A stretch of DNA of 49,351 nucleotides from Cohnella sp. GbtcB17 (GCF_019091135.1 NZ_JAGXJW010000057.1:1-49351); one strand, 5' to 3'; counted from the first letter of the stretch, positions 17,701 through 24,926 are shown. The notes: generated by a model from the letters alone, not told the origin. Made by a program: numbers and translations.

Positions 17701-19283
17701 GGAAGAGGCAAGGCAGCCCCGATGCCAAGCAGTATCGGCTGACCGCCACGCCGCAAGGCCGTTCAGGCTGCGAGCCGGTTGCGGCGGAGATCGGCTTGGA
17801 CCGCAGCAGCGCCTCGTTCACCGGACTGTGCCCGGGAACGGAATACGTGCTGCGATTGACCTCGGTAGATTTCAACGGCGCGGAATCTGCCGGAATCGGC
17901 GCGACCGCGATTACGAAGGCAGTGGCGGAGCTGCAGGCCGATACGACGCCGCCGGGCGAGCCTGCGAATGCCTCGGCCCACTGGGATAACGGCCCGTTGA
18001 TTGTGACCTGGACGGACCCCGCCGATGCGGACCTGCACCATGTCGAAGTATCCTATAGAGTCAAGGGCACGGAGGAGTTCGGCAAAGCGCTGTATGCCGC
18101 CAAGGGCGAGCAGCAGATCCGCTTGGCAGGGCTCGAAGCCGGCAAAACGTATGAAATTATGCTGCGTTCGTTCGACCAGCGGCTGAATGGTTCGACTGGC
18201 GTCGTTATAGACGGCCAAACTTCGGAGCCGGGGGGCAACCCTGGCGGCAATCCGGGTGGAAATCCGGGCGGTGATCCGGCGGATCCGCTGCTGACCGAGA
18301 TCGACCTGGACGCTTCGAAGGGCGAGCATTCGCTGTTCGAGGGCGCACTGCGGCTCACCTACCCGGCCGGCGTCTACAAGGAGCCGCACAAGCTGAAAAT
18401 CAAGCAGCTGCCGATCGGCTCGTACCTGCACGCATCCGGCTTGATCCCGCTCAGTCCGGCGTTCTCGCTGACCTTGGATCAATCCGCGGCTACGCCTGCG
18501 AAGCCGACCGCGCTGCAGATCAAGTACGATCCCGCGCTTCTGAAAGGCCAAGATGCGCGTAAATTGGGCGTGTATCGGCAGGACCCGGCTAATCCGGCGA
18601 ACTGGATCTATGTCGGCGGCATCGTAAAAGCTAGTGCATCGACGGTTCTGGCGGAGATATCCGAATGGGGCATGTACGCCGTCTTCCTCCGCGATATCAC
18701 GTTCGGCGATATACAGCGGCACTGGAGCCGTCCGGAGGTGGAAGTGCTGGCGAGCCGCGGCCTGCTGTCGGGCGTTGCGCCTGGAACATTCGAGCCGAAC
18801 CGCCAGTTGACGCGGGCAGAAGCGGTCAAGCTGCTGGTCTCGCTGATGCGGACTTCCGGCAAGCTGCCGGAACCGCCTGCGGGAAGCGTTGGCGCAGCGT
18901 TTATGGATGTGCGGAACGATTCGTGGTACGCGGCCGACGTCATACTGGCCAGCCGCCTCGGCCTCGTTCAAGGAGCGGGGGGGCGTTTCCGGCCGAACGA
19001 TCCGATGACCCGCGAAGAGCTTGCCGCTATCGTGTATAGAACCGCGATCTGGCGCTCCGAGGAACAATCCGCGAATGACGATGCCTGGATGTCGGGATAC
19101 AAGGACGCCGATTCCGTAGCAACGTGGGCAATTCCAGGTATGCGGGCCGCTGTCTCGGATGGCTGGCTGAGGGGGCGCACTGCATCCATGCTCGTTCCAA
19201 AAGCCCATATCACGCGTGCCGAAGCCGCCGTCATCCTATATCGCCTTTTGGATGGGGCAGGTTTGATCGAGGATCAAAATTAA
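11721..19283 (+). CDS. Giant SLH-anchored mosaic surface protein (2,520 residues)
   Basis: This secreted, wall-anchored protein starts at GTG 11721, seven bases after GAGGAGG, with a signal peptide (about 1-30). Parts in order: an FnIII-like domain (about 95-190); seven SxDG propeller motifs (about 200-560, e.g. ISRDGRYVAYP, ISADGRYVAFV, LSDDGSKISYL); Ig-like and carboxypeptidase-regulatory-like domains (about 585-970); a DUF11-like stretch (about 1140-1250); Ig-like repeats; a helical insert (about 1604-1720); a module beginning WIWDPSGYVYEAV (about 1755-1860) known from other Paenibacillus surface proteins; FnIII domains (about 1980-2168); a GGNP linker; and three SLH domains (about 2327-2510) that bind pyruvylated wall polymer. 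No enzyme motif is recognised, so an adhesive or scaffolding role is likely. It is divergent from a two-component operon and ends at a strong terminator. Confidence 0.93.
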   Translation: MGRAWRKMRTLAVVVFALSILLNGNLNALAAPEALEADRSAFDALELSRPVSLTEQSVTHTVKVAEVETPASGDSLPPVDPTSLGVAAAADWSQGEVHLRWELAAYNEIEIRWDALTIPDPKDRNQRIPAEGVDHYELKWKVGGTWETLKVTEDDFYFLHTGLPEASFADYKLYVYDETGGSVDFLFSGATNHKSERPILSGAELGLYDETVSADSSAVVFMASGQNPGLPGSEDGKTGLYLYRPAGNGSIVRLDDAASDMGGAGSALAISRDGRYVAYPKGRYDTGYGLYRFDTVAGTSQLVAPLGPTGFDTVGMSGDGGKLVFDSSSTDLVQGDTNEVKDVFLYDFALPEADRLRRISLTADGGQAQDDSIQPAISADGRYVAFVSEAWEYVPDKDDSGTDRSRLYLYDMQTVTHLEIVDEETDSATFFWPSLSDDGSKISYLNEYNRRKVRVGVYDRTQSAEIWHLGTINNISMGVPKLTSDGNYVYVKLHNADIYSPAEPYRSRAYVRYDIREENTYSYVGRPLIDSSLSLSEDGTKGVFAYSRYPNPDDEEHSSEPQGIHLRYVCLASCSDTPPPGDAVTKASIELPQQVNGAVPMNGPVVIRALAQPNLQLQASVAYKLSGQDDSLTATVPLVAASDEPRAYRADWTVPAGAREIVSVRVQPKDKPENGKTADGVPVEVAGSLKVKLTTADAAQLKGARVSLWSPTAKLGGSSAFPEMLETAIAAKAAADYTLRVVDADGRLLKETTGIEVKAGEQSELSVAVVPAAQLVVVAVDERGLPVGNVRVEIRSNDTGELLYGGKTTGDGRLAIAGTYLAGQQVEMRVSAPAPYQSPAPQTVTLKAGGQEREIKLVNLDFGTLKGTAIVGGKPVAGVTVKLLADYGGVISKNVTDAQGRYQLRAPAGKYTAIGERTDAPPLYMSKDLSVTLQAGKTETLEIPLNNQGFGRIKLDAKVQRVDGRLEPVAITDWRSAVHYQLKASAVNAAQGYRLDAVDERGIPVYGTPGDIYKICADGVQAGLSGACAEVTLNDAREAVAALVLKEAARISGKVANYTPSTLGFLMYRENGSASWGYSHSFSFSDQGEYNLSIPTPGQYRLNIYDNGGRSYQSEGAVAQDQWLRLPPVTMSSEASRFAEKPGNGYMQSELRSVPGGTATLQAAYRLDGTDAVDNAVLIVSVPAGASLMTDSVMLNRTQVAAADAGGGEYAIELGRLEPGAQGSVSYRVALDEAVPDESLHQVFIRYSKPQGGGTNQETIGSAYVRTADITLEAPETASQRSFTVSGRAPSGKRVLVYADRALVGSGLATAGGLWSAPIELPERAPGLVWQKQAVYRLTAKIEEESGYAESRPSLVKFDPDAPAIGEISMYQEGGRKAVFNPANGISLFPFVIVPGHPIFIDMHISHAERISNPTVSIGRQTAELTEKEPGQFEAVIIPQYNVGAGVFVSYDTAPAEYQARTEEPTEEQWEAQQAALAADWGPVEGSILSSTDGPDPDATYTPTYKVVFPDKDHTEANVRMSLKAEKLGGAAVPYRGFTPYLDSTGVLTIKGSISRAALTQDQRHELAALSPKLQTLADPQDPLSTDYLGIAISVSFPKATAEFADKFNKTYGVLNSLKSYVSDTMDFINFADQLLQFQDYVIQNECHTPSVNYFINRTNAMFDLASTGLLAKNTLTGIGLVAGFVTDKLPSWATGSASLYMTMVNDAIGSSWTKGLKELKEEFEENKEWRDKMAAAGAIERCNKKPKDEEEPQKKVADPVWIWDPSGYVYEAVTGNRVEGVKATLLQEDPAHPGEWRQWDADWYGQTNPLISDELGKYGWDVPEGRWRVMFSKEGYLPAQSEDLTVLPPHFDVNVAMVSLEAPVPTAGQAVAGKPIGLAFSKYMVANTVVSGGVIVENAAGDQVSGHMEAVDPQTDEAGQTLARSFRFVPEEPAAEGETYRMRVLAHVQTYAHVGMDMERAFDLTVLPADTPVQEAASGLKAIAGQRELLAEWKRQGSPDAKQYRLTATPQGRSGCEPVAAEIGLDRSSASFTGLCPGTEYVLRLTSVDFNGAESAGIGATAITKAVAELQADTTPPGEPANASAHWDNGPLIVTWTDPADADLHHVEVSYRVKGTEEFGKALYAAKGEQQIRLAGLEAGKTYEIMLRSFDQRLNGSTGVVIDGQTSEPGGNPGGNPGGNPGGDPADPLLTEIDLDASKGEHSLFEGALRLTYPAGVYKEPHKLKIKQLPIGSYLHASGLIPLSPAFSLTLDQSAATPAKPTALQIKYDPALLKGQDARKLGVYRQDPANPANWIYVGGIVKASASTVLAEISEWGMYAVFLRDITFGDIQRHWSRPEVEVLASRGLLSGVAPGTFEPNRQLTRAEAVKLLVSLMRTSGKLPEPPAGSVGAAFMDVRNDSWYAADVILASRLGLVQGAGGRFRPNDPMTREELAAIVYRTAIWRSEEQSANDDAWMSGYKDADSVATWAIPGMRAAVSDGWLRGRTASMLVPKAHITRAEAAVILYRLLDGAGLIEDQN

Positions 19284-19297
19284 GCTTTCATAGAGAA

Positions 19298-19343
19298 AAG
19301 AAACCGTCAGGGGAATGCAAATTCACCCTGACGGTTTCTTTTA
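19298..19343 (+). terminator. Rho-independent terminator of the SLH gene
   Basis: Perfect 15-bp arms AAGAAACCGTCAGGG (19298-19312) and CCCTGACGGTTTCTT (19326-19340) are followed by T. It lies 15 bp after the SLH stop codon. Confidence 0.92.
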
Positions 19344-19495
19344 TGAATTTCGGCATGCTGATGGCGATGAACGTTTACCAGACATCGATGGCGATCGGCG
19401 AGGCGATCTCCCGCCGACAACTGGACGAGTCCCGCCTTTCCCGCAAGCGCGGTATTGACGAACATCCTTATACAAAATATGATCCGAATAGATAA
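19343..19495 (+). CDS. Possible 50-residue peptide (doubtful)
   Basis: An ATG directly after the terminator opens 50 codons ending KYDPNR. The N-terminal half is Met-rich and the C-terminal half basic. There is no ribosome site, because the bases before it belong to the terminator arm. It could be a chance frame or a remnant in front of the phosphotransferase gene. It is listed because 19344-19513 holds nothing else. Confidence 0.2.
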   Translation: MNFGMLMAMNVYQTSMAIGEAISRRQLDESRLSRKRGIDEHPYTKYDPNR

Positions 19496-19513
19496 ACGTA
19501 GAGGAGACTTGGC

Positions 19514-20323
19514 ATGTACGGTACGCGCATCGGCGCCGGGAGAACGGCCGAGATTTACGAGTACGGCGAGCAGCGCGTTCTCAAGCTGTACGTTCCGGGC
19601 CTACCCGAAGCGCAGGTGGAGGCTGAATTTCGAATCAGTGGAGCCGCTGGCCGCGCAGGCATCCGGACGCCTATGGCGCTGGCCCGCGTACGATATGACG
19701 ACCGGCACGGGATCGTATTCGAGAAGATCGCCGGCGGCACGATGCTCGCAGCGCTCGCGCGACGCGACGGCAGCGTAGCCGGGGAGTCCGAGCGAATGGC
19801 GCGGCTTCACAGTCAGATTCACAGGATCGCCGTACCGGGATTGCCCGACCAGAAGAGCAGTCTTCATGATCGAATTGCACACGCCCCCTTGCTGAGCGAC
19901 GAGGTAAAGGATCGCTTGGCGCTGATGCTGCAAGCCTTGCCCGACGGCGACCGCCTCTGCCATGGCGACTTTCATCCGGACAATATTATGATCGACAATC
20001 AGGAATGGATCATCGACTGGATGACGGGCATGAGCGGACATCCGGCGGGCGACGCCGCCCGAACTGCGTTGCTGCTCCGATTCGGGAGCTTGCCGGACGA
20101 CGCACCCGACGAGGTCGCCGTATGGCTGACCGACATGCGTGCCGAGCTGCTCGACGGTTACCTGCTCTCTTATGCGAAGCAGACCGGCACGACGCGCGAG
20201 CAGATCGAACGCTGGATGCCTCCCGTTGCCGCGGCCCGCCTGTGCGACGGGATTCCCGAAGCGGAAAAAGAAGCGCTGGCGGCATTTGTCCGGCAGTCTC
20301 TTGAAGGGCGTGATTCCGGATGA
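19514..20323 (+). CDS. Aminoglycoside-phosphotransferase-fold small-molecule kinase
   Basis: This 269-residue protein has the APH/choline-kinase fold. The nucleotide-binding lobe has an IGAGRTAEIYEYG loop and a candidate ATP Lys in VLKLYV. The catalytic loop LCHGDFHPDN gives Asp152 and Asn157, and IIDWMTG gives the metal-binding Asp168. The start is an ATG after GAGGAG. Such proteins phosphorylate small hydroxylated compounds; true resistance enzymes are a minority, and this one has no close resemblance I can name. Its stop overlaps the start of the small membrane protein that follows, so the two are coupled. Confidence 0.85.
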   Translation: MYGTRIGAGRTAEIYEYGEQRVLKLYVPGLPEAQVEAEFRISGAAGRAGIRTPMALARVRYDDRHGIVFEKIAGGTMLAALARRDGSVAGESERMARLHSQIHRIAVPGLPDQKSSLHDRIAHAPLLSDEVKDRLALMLQALPDGDRLCHGDFHPDNIMIDNQEWIIDWMTGMSGHPAGDAARTALLLRFGSLPDDAPDEVAVWLTDMRAELLDGYLLSYAKQTGTTREQIERWMPPVAAARLCDGIPEAEKEALAAFVRQSLEGRDSG

Positions 20324-20562
20324 CTGTGCGCCAATGGATTTTAGGCTTGGGGCTTGCGATTGCGTTTCCCGCGCTGGTGCATCTGGCGCTTGCGGCCATC
20401 TCACGAAGATTAAGCACAGGCGACACTAGCGATTTTGCGTACCACGATACGACGTTCATCGTTTATCGCATCGGTTGGGTCGGAGATATCGCGCTTGGCC
20501 TCGCCGCGCTTGTCGTCTATGTCCTGGCGCTCAGGATTCTTCGAGCCAAGGGGTCCAAATAA
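20320..20562 (+). CDS. Small two-helix membrane protein
   Basis: The 80-residue product has two hydrophobic helices (about 7-27 and 51-72) joined by a short polar loop with Asp and His residues, and ends in a basic tail. The ATG overlaps the phosphotransferase stop as ATGA, so translation is coupled. I do not recognise a family. The overlap and clean membrane topology argue that it is a real gene. Confidence 0.6.
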   Translation: MTVRQWILGLGLAIAFPALVHLALAAISRRLSTGDTSDFAYHDTTFIVYRIGWVGDIALGLAALVVYVLALRILRAKGSK

Positions 20563-20678
20563 GCCAGGATACATCCAAAGCGCTAAGCGTCATCGTCACG
20601 GAGAACCGGGGACGTTACTCCGGGAATACGGCGATGTGGAAATTTACATTTAAGCTTCAGAAGATATCGTGACGGCAA

Positions 20679-21155
20679 TCAGATCCTCTCAATGGGAAAG
20701 TACAAATACAATTCCCCATCGTTATCTTTTGGATGGTAGAACTCCTGTATGGCGCCGACGACTTGATGATGGTTCTTTGGCAAGTCGTCCGTGAGCATCG
20801 TGTGCAACGTGTCTTGATACGATTCCCTTGAACATTTGGAGACGGCGTATTTAAATGCGGGAAGCGTCCACTTCGTCCAACCGCTTGGCGGGAGTGCGTA
20901 ATCATTAACTTCGCATCCTGCCAAATACCTTCCTCTCTCCCCCCATCTTTCAAAATTTCCGTTCACGTCGCTCATCGCTCCCCAGATGCCGACAAGATTT
21001 CCCTCCGCATCCACCTTTGCGATGCTGCGGATTGCCGAAAAATTGCGATTCGCTTCTTCCCATAAAGGCGCGATCCAGTCCAAGCTTTGAGATGAAACTC
21101 CTTCACCCAGCTTACCGATCAATGAAATTGGCTGTTTCGAGACAATCTCGATCAT
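20679..21155 (-). CDS. GyrI/AraC effector-binding-domain protein
   Basis: The 158-residue protein reads as a stand-alone effector-binding domain of the GyrI/SOUL-like fold: it starts with a strand of the type IEIVSKQPISLIGK and ends QEFYHPKDNDGELYLYFPI, the usual closing strand with an acidic residue and an aromatic pair. Such domains bind small cationic or amphipathic compounds and occur fused to AraC or MerR regulators; here there is no DNA-binding domain. The chosen ATG at 21155 has GGGAG upstream; a GTG at 21176 preceded by AGGGAG would add seven residues. It lies 34 bp downstream of the first NhaD-like permease on the same strand and may be co-transcribed. Confidence 0.7.
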   Translation of the reverse strand: MIEIVSKQPISLIGKLGEGVSSQSLDWIAPLWEEANRNFSAIRSIAKVDAEGNLVGIWGAMSDVNGNFERWGERGRYLAGCEVNDYALPPSGWTKWTLPAFKYAVSKCSRESYQDTLHTMLTDDLPKNHHQVVGAIQEFYHPKDNDGELYLYFPIERI

Positions 21156-21189
21156 CGTTTCTTTCTCCCGCCCCACCTTAACTCCCTTG

Positions 21190-22470
21190 TTAGATCAGAT
21201 ATCGCAAATACACGTACGCGCTCGCGATAACGACGGACAGCAGCATCAGCGGAAGACCGACCTTGAGATATTGTACGAACCGGATCGGATAGCCTTCCTT
21301 GCCTGCCATGCCGGCCACGATCAAGTTGGCGCTCGCGCCGATGAGCGTGCCGTTACCGCCCAGACACGCGCCCAATGCCAGACTCCACCAGAGCGGCTCG
21401 AGGTTGCTCACGCCCATCGTACCCATCTCCTGAATCATCGGGATCATCGTCGCCACGAACGGAATGTTGTCGATAAAGGCGGAGGCGATCGCGCTCAGCC
21501 ACAGGATGAGCATCGAAGTCGCGACCAGGTCGCCGCCTGTGAGATCGACCGCCCGCTTCGCAAGCTCGGCGATGACGCCGGTCTCGACGAGGCCCGATAC
21601 GAGCACGAACAGTCCGACGAAGAAGAAGATCGTCATCCATTCGACCTTGGTGAGCGCATGTTCCAGCTTATGCTCGCCGGTGAGAAGCAGCAGGAGGAAA
21701 GCGCCGGCCAACGCCACGGTGGCGGATTCGAGATGAAGCGTCTGATGGGTGAAAAAGCCGACCAGCGTCAATCCCAGCACGATCAAACACTTGCGCAGCA
21801 GCTTCGGATCGGTGAGCAGTTCCTTCTCGCTCATCTCCATGATGCCGCGCTTCAGCTCGTCGGTCGTCCGGATTTTTTTGCGGAACATCCAGATGAAGAG
21901 CGGCACGTAAACGGCCATGACCAGAATGGCGACGGGCGCCAGATTCTCGATAAAGGCCATAAAAGTGAGCTCCGGGACGGCGCTCCCGATCATAATATTC
22001 GGCGGGTCGCCGATCAGCGTCGCCGTGCCCCCGACGTTGGATGCGATGATTTGCGTGAGCAGGAACGGCGCCGGATGGACGCGCAGCTGCCGCGTAATGC
22101 TGAAGGTGACGGGCACGATGAGCAGCACCGTCGTCACGTTGTCCAAAAAGGCAGAGCAGACGGCCGTGATGAGCGACAAAAGAATCAGAATGCGGATCGG
22201 CTCACCCTTCGCCTTCTTGGCCGCCAGAACGGCGATATATTTGAACATGCCCGTCTCGGCCGTCGTGCTCACGATGATCATCATGCCGATCAAGAGTCCC
22301 AGCGTGTTGAAATCGATATGATGGATCGCCGTCTCCTGATCGACGATGCCGAAGACGACCATGAGCAGGCCGCCGATCATGGCGACGATCGTCCGGTGAA
22401 TTTTCTCCGAGATAATGAGTGCGTAGATCACCAAGAATATGCCGATGGCCCAAATCGCTTGCTGTTCCAT
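21190..22470 (-). CDS. ArsB/NhaD-family (SLC13-like) ion permease, copy 1
   Basis: This is a 426-residue membrane transporter of the ion-transporter superfamily with about 11-12 helices in two inverted halves. Each half has a broken-helix substrate motif: SAFLDNVTTVLL (about 106-117) with GTATLIGDPPNIMIG (about 148-162) in the first, and SAFIDNIPFVATMI with GNGTLIGASANLIVAG in the second. All these motifs are intact here. Relatives move sodium/proton, arsenite or dicarboxylates; the substrate is not decidable from sequence. The ATG at 22470 is preceded by GGGAGG. The FTP-type protein gene is divergent 77 bp away. A second copy, about nine residues in ten identical by eye and of equal length, lies at 23524. 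Confidence 0.88.
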   Translation of the reverse strand: MEQQAIWAIGIFLVIYALIISEKIHRTIVAMIGGLLMVVFGIVDQETAIHHIDFNTLGLLIGMMIIVSTTAETGMFKYIAVLAAKKAKGEPIRILILLSLITAVCSAFLDNVTTVLLIVPVTFSITRQLRVHPAPFLLTQIIASNVGGTATLIGDPPNIMIGSAVPELTFMAFIENLAPVAILVMAVYVPLFIWMFRKKIRTTDELKRGIMEMSEKELLTDPKLLRKCLIVLGLTLVGFFTHQTLHLESATVALAGAFLLLLLTGEHKLEHALTKVEWMTIFFFVGLFVLVSGLVETGVIAELAKRAVDLTGGDLVATSMLILWLSAIASAFIDNIPFVATMIPMIQEMGTMGVSNLEPLWWSLALGACLGGNGTLIGASANLIVAGMAGKEGYPIRFVQYLKVGLPLMLLSVVIASAYVYLRYLI

Positions 22471-22547
22471 TCCGATCCTCCCAAAAAATTGAATACCTTC
22501 ATCCATTTTAACCGACAATGGGAATTAATATGGATAGGAGGATCAAC

Positions 22548-23222
22548 ATGTATCGAATCCTCGCGGCGTTGGCCGCCTGTATATTGTTTGGATATTCCCC
22601 CGCTCCGATCGCCGTCGCGGACGCGGATCCTTATGCCGCGCTAAAGCGTCTGTCCGGCGGCGGCGGGACTCCCCTGGAGATCCGAATGGACGACCGCACG
22701 CATACGCCGGCCCTGCTGACCGGCGCCTTGTCCAAGGCCTCCAAGCATTCGCCGGCGTGGATCGCGCTTGAATTCGCGAACAAAGCCAAGCGAATATACG
22801 GCATTCACAGTCCCCACTCCAAGCTGCAGGTGGCGGAGATCGGCGAGCCGTCGGCGTCGATTGTCCGCGTGCGGCTGGTCCATTTGCTTTACAAGACGCC
22901 CGTATGGGGAGACGAGCTGCGAATCGATATCGATCGCGACGGGATCATCCGGCGCGTGGAAGGACGAATACATCCGAATCTGGCGAAAGCGACCCTCAAT
23001 AGACCGCGTCATGCCGCCGTAAGCCAAGCGGAAGCCGTGCGCATCGCCGCAGGCGCGGCCGGCATCGGACGCGCGGATGCCGGCCGTGCCGAGGTTCGTC
23101 CTTATTACCTCCCCGACCGCGCCGGCATCCCGCTCGTATACGCCGTAACTTTTCAACGATTCGGCCAGTCGTCGCTGGACCTCACGGTCCATGCCTTGAC
23201 CGGCCGCGTCATCCCGCTTTAG
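22548..23222 (+). CDS. Secreted FTP/PepSY-type prodomain protein without a protease
   Basis: The 224-residue secreted protein has a signal peptide of about 26 residues. The rest resembles the fungalysin/thermolysin propeptide region: a central segment with the inhibitor-like run VRLVHLLYKTPVWGDELRIDIDRDG followed by a PepSY-like strand-rich end (LVYAVTFQRFGQSSLDLTVHALTGRVI). No HExxH zinc motif or catalytic domain follows; the frame stops after the prodomain. Orphan prodomains can act as protease inhibitors or chaperones outside the cell. The start is the ATG at 22548, six bases after AGGAGG. It is inserted between the two permease copies and its last four bases overlap the convergent 23219 gene. 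Confidence 0.7.
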   Translation: MYRILAALAACILFGYSPAPIAVADADPYAALKRLSGGGGTPLEIRMDDRTHTPALLTGALSKASKHSPAWIALEFANKAKRIYGIHSPHSKLQVAEIGEPSASIVRVRLVHLLYKTPVWGDELRIDIDRDGIIRRVEGRIHPNLAKATLNRPRHAAVSQAEAVRIAAGAAGIGRADAGRAEVRPYYLPDRAGIPLVYAVTFQRFGQSSLDLTVHALTGRVIPL

Positions 23223-23503
23223 CCGGCCCACTCCACGCTTCGCAGCACGCGCTGCTTCATCAGCTCGAGCACGAAGTCCACGTAATAGTCTTTGCGAACG
23301 ATCACTTTATATTCGTGATTCGGATAGTGATAGAAGAGCACGTCCGTATACACGCGATTCTCGTCGAATTCCTGCCTCACCCGCTTGAGACCCGCCAGTA
23401 TGGACGGATCATCTGTCGAGAGTGCGATATGGAACTCCACGTCGTTCTCGTTCGCGGACTCGCCGATGCGTAACGCAGCTTCGTCGTAACTATAATTTAG
23501 CAT
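23219..23503 (-). CDS. Unrecognised 94-residue protein downstream of permease copy 2
   Basis: The start ATG at 23503 follows GGGAGG. The 94-residue product is acidic at the front and basic-aromatic at the end (YHYPNHEYKVIVRKDYYVDFVLELMKQ). It has no signal peptide or membrane helix and reads as a small alpha/beta domain. It begins 20 bp after the second permease on the same strand, so it is very probably co-transcribed with it; the first permease copy has no such partner. A regulatory or accessory role for the transporter is possible but is only context. Confidence 0.65.
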   Translation of the reverse strand: MLNYSYDEAALRIGESANENDVEFHIALSTDDPSILAGLKRVRQEFDENRVYTDVLFYHYPNHEYKVIVRKDYYVDFVLELMKQRVLRSVEWAG

Positions 23504-23523
23504 ATCGATTAGCCTCCCAGGCG

Positions 23524-24804
23524 CTAGATAAGGTAACGGAAGTAAACATATACGCTTGATATCACGATGGACAGCAGCATCAGCGGGAATCCGATCTTCA
23601 GAAACTGGACGAACCGGATCGGATGGCCTTCTTTGCCGGCCATGCCCGCGACGATCAGGTTGGCGCTCGCGCCGATGAGCGATCCGTTGCCGCCGAGGCA
23701 TGCACCCAGCGCCAGGCTCCACCAGAGCGGCTCGAGGTTGCTCACGCCCATATTGCCCATCTCCTGAATCATCGGGATCATGGTCGCGACGAACGGGATG
23801 TTGTCGAGGAACGCGGAAGCGATCGCGCTCAGCCACAGGATCAGCAGCGACGTCGCGACCAGGTCGCCGCCCGTCAGATCGATCGCCCGCTTCGCAAGCT
23901 CGGCGATGACGCCCGTCTCGATCAGGCCGGACACGAGTGCGAACAGGCCGACGAAGAAAAAGATCGTCATCCACTCCACCTTCGTGAACGCCTGCTCCAT
24001 CATATGCTCGCCGGTGAGCAGCAGCAGCAGGAAGGCGCCCGCCAAGGCGACGGTAGCGGACTCGAGATGGAACAGCTGGTGGGTGAAAAAGCCGACCAGC
24101 GTCAGTCCCAGCACGATCAGACACTTGCGCAGCAGCTTCGGATCGGAGATCAGCTCCTTTTCGTTCATCTCCATGACGCCGCGCTTCAGCTCGTCGGTCG
24201 TCCGAATCTTTTTGCGGAACATCCAGATGAACAGCGGTACATAAAGAGCCATCACGACGACGGCGACGGGCGCCAGGTTGTTGATGAACGCCATGAACGT
24301 CAGCACCTTGACGGCGCTGCCGATCATGATGTTCGGCGGAACGCCGATCAGGGTCGCCGTGCCCCCGACGTTGGAGGCGATGATCTGCGTCACCAGGAAC
24401 GGCACCGGGTTGACGCGCAGCTGCCGCGTGATGCTGAACGTCACGGGCACCATGAGCAGCACCGTCGTCACGTCGTCCAGAAAGGCGGATCCGACCGCGG
24501 TGATGAGCGACAGCAGGATGAGGATGCGGACCGGCTCTCCTTTAGCCTTCTTGGCCGCCAGTACCGCGATATACTTGAATACCCCCGTCTCGGCGGTTGT
24601 GCTCACGATGATCATCATGCCGATCAAGAGCCCCAGCGTGTTGAAGTCGATATGATGGATCGCCGTCTCCTGATCGGCGATGCCGAAGACGACCATGAGC
24701 AGTCCCCCGATCATGGCCACGATCGTCCGGTGAATCTTCTCCGAGATAATGAGCGCGTAAATAACCAAAAAAATGCCGATTGCCCAAATGGCTTGCTGCT
24801 CCAT
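23524..24804 (-). CDS. ArsB/NhaD-family ion permease, copy 2 with altered motifs
   Basis: It has 426 residues and aligns with copy 1 end to end without gaps, roughly 40 substitutions by eye. Two lie in the conserved first-half motifs: Asn111 of LDNVTT is Asp here (LDDVTT), and Asp155 of LIGDPPN is Val (LIGVPPN). I checked both codons (GAC for AAC; GTT for GAC). The second-half motifs are intact. The pair is therefore a tandem duplication whose second member may have a changed ion or substrate, or be impaired. The ATG at 24804 follows GGGAGGGG. Unlike copy 1, it has a clear promoter and a terminator hairpin in its leader. Confidence 0.88.
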   Translation of the reverse strand: MEQQAIWAIGIFLVIYALIISEKIHRTIVAMIGGLLMVVFGIADQETAIHHIDFNTLGLLIGMMIIVSTTAETGVFKYIAVLAAKKAKGEPVRILILLSLITAVGSAFLDDVTTVLLMVPVTFSITRQLRVNPVPFLVTQIIASNVGGTATLIGVPPNIMIGSAVKVLTFMAFINNLAPVAVVVMALYVPLFIWMFRKKIRTTDELKRGVMEMNEKELISDPKLLRKCLIVLGLTLVGFFTHQLFHLESATVALAGAFLLLLLTGEHMMEQAFTKVEWMTIFFFVGLFALVSGLIETGVIAELAKRAIDLTGGDLVATSLLILWLSAIASAFLDNIPFVATMIPMIQEMGNMGVSNLEPLWWSLALGACLGGNGSLIGASANLIVAGMAGKEGHPIRFVQFLKIGFPLMLLSIVISSVYVYFRYLI

Positions 24805-24886
24805 AAGACCCCTCCCTAAGACAATTGATGGAAATAGGATGTCCGCAACCGTCCGGCGTATGCCCTTCAATCCATTTGGAGAGGCC

Positions 24887-24926
24887 AAAAAAAGCAAAGA
24901 GAAGCCCACCAAATGGCAGGCTCCTC
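24887..24926 (-). promoter_or_regulatory. Attenuator-like terminator in the leader of permease copy 2
   Basis: On the minus strand AGCCTGCC-ATTT-GGTGGGCT (plus 24903-24922) forms a hairpin with two G-U pairs, extended by three more pairs past one mismatch. It is followed by a T7 run (A at 24887-24893 on plus). It lies about 30-60 bases after the promoter and about 80 bases before the ATG, so transcripts must read through it. A small GGUAACUGC...CGGGAAUACCGG segment precedes it. This layout fits a riboswitch or other attenuator. I could not match it to a class I know. Confidence 0.6.

Noticed and set aside
17763..19208. 481-residue minus-strand frame inside the SLH gene
   Set aside because: Antisense to well-defined FnIII and SLH domains; composition typical of a shadow frame.
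19514..20323. Aminoglycoside resistance gene
   Set aside because: Only the fold and catalytic motifs are shared; nothing identifies a drug substrate.
21187..22644. 485-residue plus-strand frame over permease copy 1
   Set aside because: Rich in Asp, Glu, Arg and Gln as GC-rich antisense frames are; the same pattern recurs at 23623-24819 over copy 2, mirroring the duplication.
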